From NCBI GenBank assembly GCA_016235165.1, contig JACRLX010000020.1:46576-110575 (forward strand): a stretch of 64,000 nt of DNA, written 5' to 3'. The notes beneath the pieces are model-generated. The model saw nothing but the letters and a program-made list of their open reading frames with translations, searched no databases and had not been told where the DNA came from. Position 1 is the stretch's first letter; the number at the start of each line of letters is the position of its first letter. The DNA is from Rhodocyclales bacterium (lineage in GTDB: Bacteria > Pseudomonadota > Gammaproteobacteria > Burkholderiales > Rhodocyclaceae). A program made the position numbers and the translations under genes. Shown piece by piece: positions 53,478-62,600 of the stretch.

Positions 53478-54851
53478 TCAGTACACGGCCTGCGGCCGCG
53501 AATACATTTCCCTGTCCCAGCGCCCATGTTCGGGCAAGCCGAATCCAGACTGCTTCCAGCCCAGGAACGGCGCTTCGACAGCAATCGGCACAGGGCTGCG
53601 ATTGGTACAAAGTATCCCGGCAGCGCAGTTTTCCCTGACTCGTTGTACGTCGTCCGGCCGACCGGAATATATGGTCGCCACGAGGCCGTGCCTGACCCCG
53701 TTCGCCATGACAATCGCCTCGTCGATATCTCGGGCAGACTGGATCACCAGCACCGGACCAAAACTTTCTTCCTGGACGATCGCCGAGCCCTGGGGAGGAT
53801 CCGCCACCAGCGTCGGCAGGAACCACGCTCCGTGCTCATAGCCACGGGGAACCGAACCGCCCCGTAACAGTTCCCCGGCACCCTCGGCAAGGGTAGCCTT
53901 GATCGACTCAACCCGCTCAAGGCTTACAAGCGGACCAACCTGCACCGCCGGATCTTCCGGCTCGCCGATCCGCAAGCCGTCTATACCATCGAGCAGGGCC
54001 CCCTGAAATCCCGATCGGATAGCCTCGGCCACAATAATCCGGCGCGGCGCCGTACAGCGCTGCCCGGCGAAACCGTAGGCCGCAAACGCCAGTTCCCGCG
54101 CCGCACGCCCTACATCGGCATCGGCGGCGACGATGACAGCGTTGTTGCCACCGAGTTCGGCCTGCAGGGGCTTTGCCCGATCCGCAAACAGACGCGCAAC
54201 TTCCTTGCCCTGACGCGTCGATCCGGTGAACGCCACTGCGTCGAAGTCGCCGCGCGCAAGAAGCAGCGCGCCGGTAACAGCGTCGCCAAGGACCACTTCC
54301 AGTGGTCCGCCCGGCAACGCGCGGTCAGCGATGCGCTTGACCATCGTCGCCACGCGGCTCCCCGGCAGCGCCGGCTTCCAGACCGCGCCGTTGCCCCAGG
54401 CCAGACAGGGAGCGATCTTGCCCAGGGCAATTGCCAGCGGGTTGTTCCAGGGTGTGACGATGCCAACCACTCCGAGCGGGGCATACCGGACATCAAAGCC
54501 CTTGTGAGGCTCGACATCGGTCTCCATCGTGCCCAGCGTATGGCGCGCAAGCGCCATCGCGTAGTCGAACTCGGCTTGCGCCTGGCTGAATGGCTTGCCC
54601 ACGTCGAGGACAATCTGCGCCACGATCTCGCTGCGCGCGTCCGCCAATGCCGCTACCCAATCCGTCATCCCCTCGCGTCGCCGACTCAGGGGCAGGCGCG
54701 ACCAGGCGCGCTGCCGCTCCCTCGCCCTCGCGCACCGCGCCATGATTTCGGCAACGTCGGGCGCAGCGACATGAAACAGCTCCTGCCGCAAGCAGGCCGG
54801 ATTGCGCAAAATCCAGCCAGCTTCCCGAAGACCATCACCGGCAAGGCTCAA
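53478..54851 (-). CDS. Aldehyde dehydrogenase family protein
   Basis: 457 aa by the longest frame. NAD-dependent ALDH motifs: GIVTPWNNPLAIALGKIAPCLAWGN, FTGSTRQGKEVARL, catalytic Glu in LQAELGGNN, catalytic Cys in YGFAGQRCTAPRR (C about 266), and EESFGPVL. The 5' end is odd: the only start near the expected position is TTG 54851, overlapping the stop of a truncated AMP-ligase gene, with a poor ribosome site; an ATG at 54743 would cut into the conserved N-terminus. It may be translated by coupling or be impaired. Confidence 0.75.
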   Translation of the reverse strand: MSLAGDGLREAGWILRNPACLRQELFHVAAPDVAEIMARCARARERQRAWSRLPLSRRREGMTDWVAALADARSEIVAQIVLDVGKPFSQAQAEFDYAMALARHTLGTMETDVEPHKGFDVRYAPLGVVGIVTPWNNPLAIALGKIAPCLAWGNGAVWKPALPGSRVATMVKRIADRALPGGPLEVVLGDAVTGALLLARGDFDAVAFTGSTRQGKEVARLFADRAKPLQAELGGNNAVIVAADADVGRAARELAFAAYGFAGQRCTAPRRIIVAEAIRSGFQGALLDGIDGLRIGEPEDPAVQVGPLVSLERVESIKATLAEGAGELLRGGSVPRGYEHGAWFLPTLVADPPQGSAIVQEESFGPVLVIQSARDIDEAIVMANGVRHGLVATIYSGRPDDVQRVRENCAAGILCTNRSPVPIAVEAPFLGWKQSGFGLPEHGRWDREMYSRPQAVY

Positions 54852-55294
54852 TCCAAGTTTCGCCGCGACCTCGCGCAGGGCGACGACGAGATGTCACGAT
54901 CGTCGTCCTCGCGCATCGCCAGTTTCTCCAGCCGGATCGACTCCAGGCCCGGCAGGTCGGCGATGCCCGCGGCACATACCACGCGGCGGACGCCGAAACG
55001 TTCGGCGAGGCGGCCGCGCTGCTCGCGCGACGACGCGGGATGCAGCGGAACCGAGATCGCACCCAGTCGCGCCAGGGCAAGGATCACGGCGCAATGCACG
55101 GGAGATTGGTCGAGGCTGATGCCCACGGTGTCCCCCGCCTGCACGCCGGCATCGCGCAGCCGTCGGGCCGTCTCGCAATACAGGCCATGGAAGCGCCCGG
55201 CACTCAGCACGCGGTCGCGGAACACGAAGGCAGGCGCACCGGGGTTGCGCGCCAGCCCTTCCCTCACGATATCAAGCAGCATGGTATGGTCCAT
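54848..55294 (-). pseudogene. Truncated AMP-dependent synthetase/ligase (N-terminal fragment)
   Basis: 148 aa, against about 500 or more for a complete enzyme. The visible part (LARNPGAPAFVFRDRVLSAGRF ... VGISLDQSPVHCAVILALARLGAISVPLHPASS) is the N-terminal subdomain of acyl-CoA synthetase-like enzymes. It ends before the ATP-binding P-loop TSGTTG-x-PKG, which is absent. The frame closes at a junction with the ALDH gene, suggesting a deletion that fused the start of one gene to the next. Probably non-functional; possibly kept only as a coupled upstream frame. Confidence 0.7.
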
Positions 55295-55299
55295 TCACC

Positions 55300-56685
55300 T
55301 CATCGTTCGCGGCCGGATTCGTGCCAGGCCTGTTGCACGGGAGACAGCAGGTATTCGAGTACCGTGCGGCGACCAAGCATGATCTCGGCGGTGGCCTGCA
55401 TGCCCGCGTTCAACTCGAAACGTTCCGACGCCAGGGCCAGCGCATCGTTCTTGAGGCCGACCAGGGCCTTGTAGGCCAAGGGGCGTTGCGTCCGTCGATC
55501 GGCGGCGTTCGCCTGGACGGTCTCCGCCGCATTGGCATCCGCCGCATCGGCGCTGACGTGTTCGACCACGCCGTCGAGCATGCCGTACTTCTGGAACGGG
55601 AAGGCCGCGAGCTTGAGCTTCACGTGCTGGCCGGCGCGCACGAAGCCGACATCCTCGTTGGACACCCAGACCTCCGCGCGCAAGGGCTCGCCGCGCGGCA
55701 CCAGGGTCAGCATCACGGTACCGGGCTGCACCACGGTACCCGCGGTATGGGTCGCCAGATCCTTCACCGTGGCGTCCTGCGCGGCCTTCAGTTCCAGCAG
55801 GCCGCGTCGGTGCCCGAGCTTCGCCATCTCCTGGGTCAGTTTGTCGATGCTGGTCTGGATCTCGTTGCGTTCCGCATGCAACTGCTTGCGCACGTCCGAC
55901 TCGATCTGCACCAGCTTGCGTTCGGACTGCGTCATGCCGGCGCGCGCGGACTCGATCAAATGCTCCTGGGCACGCAGGTCTTCCTCCTTCTCGAGGCGTT
56001 CGCGACGCTTGTCACCGGCCATCAGCGGGCCGGCAAAGCCCTTCTGCGACAGCTTTTCGAAGGCCTTTTCCTGTTCCACATAGTGCGGCAAGGTAGATTC
56101 CAGCTTCTGCTTCACGCGCTCGGCGGCCGACCTCTCGGCCTGGGCCTTGGTCAAGCGCGTGCGCTCCTCCGCCAGCGCCGACTGCACGGCGGCGCGATTG
56201 GCGAGGTACTGCGCCATGATCTCCGCCGCCAGGCCCGGCGGATCATCCGCGCCGAACTTCAGGGCAGCCCCCGACAACTCGGCGTCGATGCGCTTGAGCG
56301 TCAGCCGCTTGCGCGCCAATTCGGACTCGACCGAACGGCTGTCGGCCTCCGCCGGCAACATATCCATGCGCATCAGCACCTGGCCACCGCGCACCGACTC
56401 GCCCTCCCGCACCAGAATCTCCAGTACGCGGCCCGCCTCGGCCGGCTGCACGATCTTGACGTAGGTCTGCGGCACCAGCTTGCCATCCGCCACGGCGACG
56501 ATGTCCAGCTTGCCGACGACGCTCCAGACCAGCAAGGCCCCCAGCAGCAGCGCCAGGCTGATGAGCACCTTGCGGCCCAGCGGATTCGGTGGTTCCTCCT
56601 GGATGCGCAGCAAAGGCGCCGCGAAGGCACCGGGTTTGGCTTCCGCGGCACCAAACAGCCACCTTCCGAGATTGGTGAACTTCAT
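55300..56685 (-). CDS. Type I secretion membrane-fusion protein (HlyD family)
   Basis: 461 aa. One N-terminal membrane helix (about 38-60, preceded by NPLGRKVLIS), a lipoyl-like half (QTYVKIVQPAEAGRVLEILVREGESVRGGQVLMRMD), a long coiled-coil hairpin (about 120-310; KQKLESTLPHYVEQEKAFEKL ...), and the HlyD signature in LVPRGEPLRAEVWVSNEDVGFVRAGQHVKLKLAAFPFQKYG. It bridges inner and outer membranes in ABC-driven export. It starts one base after the RTX gene stop, so the two are surely coupled. No ABC ATPase or TolC partner is in the window. Confidence 0.93.
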   Translation of the reverse strand: MKFTNLGRWLFGAAEAKPGAFAAPLLRIQEEPPNPLGRKVLISLALLLGALLVWSVVGKLDIVAVADGKLVPQTYVKIVQPAEAGRVLEILVREGESVRGGQVLMRMDMLPAEADSRSVESELARKRLTLKRIDAELSGAALKFGADDPPGLAAEIMAQYLANRAAVQSALAEERTRLTKAQAERSAAERVKQKLESTLPHYVEQEKAFEKLSQKGFAGPLMAGDKRRERLEKEEDLRAQEHLIESARAGMTQSERKLVQIESDVRKQLHAERNEIQTSIDKLTQEMAKLGHRRGLLELKAAQDATVKDLATHTAGTVVQPGTVMLTLVPRGEPLRAEVWVSNEDVGFVRAGQHVKLKLAAFPFQKYGMLDGVVEHVSADAADANAAETVQANAADRRTQRPLAYKALVGLKNDALALASERFELNAGMQATAEIMLGRRTVLEYLLSPVQQAWHESGRER

Positions 56686-56686
56686 G

Positions 56687-59600
56687 TCAGCGCAGCCGCT
56701 CGAAGCCTTCGCGCAGCCCGTCGAAGCCCTTGAGCCGATCGCCCATCAAGCCAAAGGTGTCGCGTCCGCCGGCGCGGCACGGGTCATTGCCCGAGCCGGC
56801 GAAATGGCGCCAGTCCGATCCGCAGGGTGCCCCACAGCCACCGTCATCCCAGCCGCCATGCCCATGCCGACCCGAGAGGAAATCCCTCAGGCGGGCCCAG
56901 CCGACGGCGTAGTCGATCGGCGACGGCGCGCCCGATGCCTGCCCGCCATGCCATTGCCATGCCCGCCAGGCATCGTCGAGCTCGCGCTGGCCGATCAGGG
57001 ACAGCGAGGGCGCATGACGATCGTCATGCCGCGATCGATCATGGCCCCCGTGACGGTGACCGTGATGATCGTCATCGTGACCATGCCCATGTCCGTGCCC
57101 GTGCCCATGTCCGTCAGATCCCGGCGGCAGGGGCACGTCGGGCAGCCAGGAATCCGCCTGCGCATCGGTACGGGGCGCGGCCAGGGCAGTACTCGCCTCT
57201 TCCGGCCGCACGCCGTCCAGGCTGCCTGCGGCGGCATAGGTCGCCGCCAGCACGCCAGCGGCAACCTCCGTCGTCGCGCCACCGAGGGCAAACCGCGCGG
57301 CCTCGCCGGCCGGAGACCAGGAGTCTGCGCGCTTGTTGGCCGCCAGGACGGCATCGAAGCGCTTGACCAGCGCGGCAAAGTCATAGCGCATGAAGCTGCC
57401 GGCGGCATCGCGGGTCGCCACCTGCAGCACGGCGACGTTGCGATTCGCCGTCGACTTGTACCAGTCAGTCAGCACAAGGCTGTCATTGCATCCGAGATCG
57501 ACGACGAGATCCTTGCCCTTTTTGCGCAAAACCAGATCGGCCATGCGCAAGCCGCCTCCGAGCGAGAGCGTGTCGTTTTGCCCGTCGCCGCCGACCACGC
57601 TGTCCCTGCCATCGCCGCGATTGAAGCCGATCACATCGTTCCCCGCGGCGAGACGGACGAGGTCGTCGCCCGCGCCGCCGGCGACGAAGCCGGCACCGTC
57701 GCCATCCTCCAGCAGATCGTCGCCCAGCCCGCCATCCAGCGCATCGAGACCGGCGCCGCCGCTCAGGCTGTCCTCGCCGGCGTTGCCCAGCAGCACGTCG
57801 TCGCCCGCCTTGCCATCGAGCCGGTTGTCGCCGCGATTGCCCGACAGCAGGTTGCCCAGGCCATTGCCGTCGCCGTTGAAATCGCCGCCACCAACCAGAC
57901 CCAGCGCCTCGACCTGGTCCGGCAGCACGAAGGAGGTGTCGGCCCAGACGGTATCGAAGCCGCCGCCGGCCTGCTCGACGATGCAGTCATTGCGATCGGC
58001 CACCAGATAAAGATCGTCGCCACCCGCACCGATCAGGGTGTCCGAGCCGCAGCGACCATCGAAGACATCGTCATCCTCCGTGCCCAGCAACACGTCCGAG
58101 CCCCGTGTGCCCACCCGCAACTGGCCGGGAAAGCTGAAGGCCACGTCCAGCGACAAAGCGCCCGATGCGCTTGCACCGGCGCCATCGGTCGCCACAACCA
58201 GCAGATCGACGCTGCCCTGGTCGCCGGGCGCCGGAGTGCCGGTGATGCGTCCGGTTGCGGAATCCACGCTCAACCACACGGGCAGGGGCCCGCCATCGAC
58301 CAGCATCGCGCTGTAGGTCAGGATGTCGCCGAGGTCGACATCCGTGAAGCTGCCGGACGGCGGAAGCCATGACAACGAAGTGCCGACCTTGACCCGCAAA
58401 TCCGGCAGTACACCGGAGAAGCTTGGCGCATCGTTGGTGTTGGCGACGCTCAGGCTGAAGCTCTGGCGGGCGCTGGCACCGGCCTGGTCGGTGGCGGTGA
58501 CGCGAAGGTCGAGGCTGCCGACGTCGGCGTTCATGGGCGTGCCGCTGAAGGTTCGCGTTTGCGCGTCGAAGCTCAGCCAGGACGGCAAGGCGCTGCCGTC
58601 GGCAAGCGCGGTGCCGTAGCTCAGCGTGTCGCCAACATCGACGTCGGCGAAGGCATTTGCCGCGACGGTGTAGCTGAAGGCGGTGTCTTCGATCGCCGTC
58701 TGCGCCGTGATGCCAGCGCCGACTTCCGGGCTGTCGTTGGTGTTGGCGACGGTGAGGCTGAAGCTCTGGCTGGCGCTGGCGCCGGCGAGATCCCTGGCGG
58801 TCACGGTGAGGTTGAGGCTGCCGACATCGGCATTCAGTGGCGTACCGCTGAATGTTCGCGTTTGCGCGTCGAAGCTCAGCCAGGACGGCAAGGAGCTGCC
58901 GTCGGTGCGTGTCGCGCCGTAGCTCAGCGTGTCGCCGGCATCGACATCGGTAAAGGCGTTCGTCGCAACGGTGTAGCTGAAGCTGGCGTCCTCGGTGGCG
59001 GTCTGCGCAGTGATACCAGCGCCGACTTCCGGGGCGTCGTTGGTGTTGCTGATGCCCAAACTGAAACTTTGGCTTACGCCGGCGCCGTCGAGGTCAGTGG
59101 CGGTGATGCGAACCTCAAGGCTGCCGACATCGGCGTTCTCTGGCGTACCACTGAAGGTCCGCGTTTGCTCGTCGAAGCTCAGCCAGATCGGCAGCGCGCT
59201 GCCGTCGACCAGGCTGACGCTATAGCTCAGCGAGTCGCCTACATCGACGTCGACGAAGGCATCCGCGGCGACGGTGTAGCTGAAGGCCGCGTCTTCGACA
59301 GCCGTCTGCGCAGTGATACCAGCGCCGACTTCCGGGGCGTCGTTGGTGTTGGTGACGGTGAGCGTTGCGTATGCGGTCGCAGCAAGACCAAATGAGTCAC
59401 TGCCCAATATTTCGATATCAACGCTGCCCACGTCGCCATTCGCAGGCGTACCGCGCAGAGTCGCTGTGATGGGGTCGAAAGAAACCCATTCCGGCAGCAA
59501 TTCACCTCCGGCGCCAGTGACGACAATATTCAGCGTGTCCCCAGCGTCCGGGTCGGCGAACAGGCCCGAAGGCAAGGTCCAAGTGAATCCAGCATCCTCT

Positions 59601-62600
59601 GTTGCAGACAATACATCCAGGGTTTGCGTAACAACGGGTGCCCGATTCAGCAGGTCTGCCAGCGCCACCTGACTTCCATCGGAGAACTCCAAGGTACTTG
59701 CCACTTCCTCTCCGGTGGAACCCGACCAACCACTGAGCAGCACCGAATCGAGGCCGCCGTACCGCAACAACAGTCCGCCAGGCTGATACTCGAAGCTCAA
59801 ATCCTGCCGCATCACACCAGGCCCAAACACAAGGAGATTCTCACGCGCCGCCAAGGTCGAGTCGGCGATCACGTCGTTGCCGGACCCGATGTCCAGGATA
59901 TAGACGTCATTGCCTTCCCCGCCCACCAGCGTGTCATCGCCTTCGCCGCCGGTCAGCACGTCCGACGACAAGCCGGACTGCAGCAGGTCGTCGCCCTCGT
60001 AGCCGTAAAGCCGGTCGCCCAGCGCCGTCCCGGTCAATTCGTCATTGTCGGCCCCGCCCTGGACCACAAAGGTATTGCGGATCATCTGACGGAAGGAGAT
60101 CTCGGTACCGTCGCTGAAAATGAAACGATCCACGCCGTGGGTTCCGATATCCGGGTCTTCGGGGTCGAAACCGGCAATGTGCACCTCGTCGCCGGTATCG
60201 CCCAGGCGGATGATGAATTCGCCCGGATTTCCCCCGTCCGGTGCAGTGAAACGCAGGCTGCGCACCATGTCGTCGAGCGTGATTCCGGCACCGAAGCGCA
60301 GCGTATTGCCTTCCTCCATGCCGGCGACATCGTCGATCGTCACCTTGCCGTCGCCGCGGTTGTATATGTAGGTGTCGTCGCCCGCCAAGCCATGCAGCGT
60401 GTCGCCGCCTGCGCTGCCGCCGATGATGTCATTGTCTTCGGTGCCAGAGATGAAGTCGCGCCACGGCGTTCCCGCAATCGTTCCGTCGGTGTCAGCCCAG
60501 CCGCCGATGTATACGCCGCGCTCCAGCAGCTCACTGAAATCGACCGCCGTGCCATCCGCAAAAACAAAGTTGTCGACAACGCGGTCGTAAATCGATGCGC
60601 CCGTGGCGTCATTCCAGTCGCTGCTCGACCGCATGGCAATGTCGGAGCCATCCGGAGTGCTCAGGTACCAGTTGCCGTCCCAATGCAGATTCACATCGCT
60701 CGGGCTTGGGCCGTCGGCAAACCGCATGGTATTGCCGGCACCCGGAACGGCGTCATCGACGACCGTGGTCCGCTCAGCGGCCGCATCGATCCAGTAGGTA
60801 TCGTCGCCCGCGCCGCCCGCCAAGACGTTGTCGGTGCCTTGAATCAGGAAGTTGTCGCTGCGATCGGTACCGACAAAGTCCGAGTAGGAATCGACGCCCT
60901 CGAAGCGAAAGCCGAAGTCCATCAACTCGTTCCACGACAATACCGTGCCGTCGGCAAAATCGAATGTCGCTACCGGCGGATTGCCGCCCACATCGTCTGC
61001 CCACACCCCGGCAAAGGCAAGGGAATCCCCGTCGGCGCCGACATGGACCGTCACGATGCTGCTGCCGTCATCGGCATCGTCGTCGTAAGCGATGGAAAGC
61101 GACAAGTCGCCCGCCGCAATGCCGTCACCGAAGCGCACCGCATTACCTGCGGATGCGGATGCGCTGTCGCTGATCGTGTCGGCCCGATCGCCCGGACTGA
61201 ACAGGTAGGTATCGTTGCCCGCGCCTCCTTCCAGCGTATCGTAGCCGGCGCCACCCACTATAAGGTCGTTGCCGCCGAAAGCGACAATCCGGTCGTCACC
61301 GTATCCACCCACGAAGACATCGTCGCCCTCGGTACCGACCATGCTTATCCCCTGGTCAAGCAGCCAGTCCCAGGAAAACCCGGCGTATTCGAACGCTATG
61401 TCGCCCACCGCAGCCGAGCCCAGCGGATCGGCCGGATTGAAATTGGCGAAGCGAACCTCGCCGCCCATGCCGTCCTCGCCAATCCGCAGAACCAGTTGCC
61501 CACCCTCGATGGACGCGATCACCTCTTCGGGAGCGATATCGGCATCAAAGACCAGGGTATTGGTCTCGCCCGGCGACTCCTTGTCGTCGATCACCAGTTG
61601 TGCGCCGCGACTGAAGTAAAAGCTGTCGTCGCCTGCGCCGCCGGCCACGCGCTTGACACCATCGCCAACCACCCAGATCGCGTCGTTGCCCGCGCCGGCG
61701 TCGATTATGTCGTTGCCGGCGCCGGTATTGACGATATCGTTGCCCGAACCTGCATCCACCGTATCGTCACCCGCCCCGGAATCAATCACGTCGCTGCCCG
61801 CGCCGGCAACGATGACGTTGTTGCCCTCGCCTGCGTCGATGACATCGGACAACACCGATCCCTCGATCACATCGTCGGCGGCACCAAGAGCGAAGGCGAG
61901 CGGCTGCGCAAACAAGTCACCCAACTGCGCATACGCCAGCGCCCGATCACCGCCCAGGACGCCTTCCACATTCACGGTATAGGCCGCCGCATCGGCGAAC
62001 AAGGCAAACGGCGCGTCGGCGCCGGCGCCGTCGATCTCGGCGGAAAACGCATCCAGCAGCGCCGCCATGTCGAAGACCTGATGAGAGCCCGAGACATCGA
62101 TGAACTGGACATAGGTCAGATCGCCGCGCAGCGTCACCGCATCGCCGCTGCGTCCATCCAGCAGCACCAGTTCGCCGCTGGTATTGCGATAGCAGGCCAC
62201 ATCCGCCGGGCGCAGGCCGCCGCCGAACGAGAGGCTGTCTGCCGCGCCAGCGAGGCAGCTAAGGATATCCGCGCCGTCGCCACGGTTGTAGGCTATGACG
62301 TTGACGTCAACGTTGAAGCCATCGCCTCCGGCGATGAAGTCGTCGCCCCGGCCGCCGGCAATGACGTCATTGCCCCATCCGCCATACAACTCGTCCTTGC
62401 CGCTACCGCCGGCAATAAGGTCGTCGCCGCCACCGGCGTATACGTAGTCGTCCTGGTCACGGGCATCTATGGCATCGGCGCCGTAACCGCCGGTGATATC
62501 GTCTTCCGCCACGCTGCCGCGAAGGAATTCCCCGCCCCCATAGGCAAAGTGCCCGCCAATCACGCCGTCGTCGGCGCGGTCGATAAGCTCGTCGATGCTC

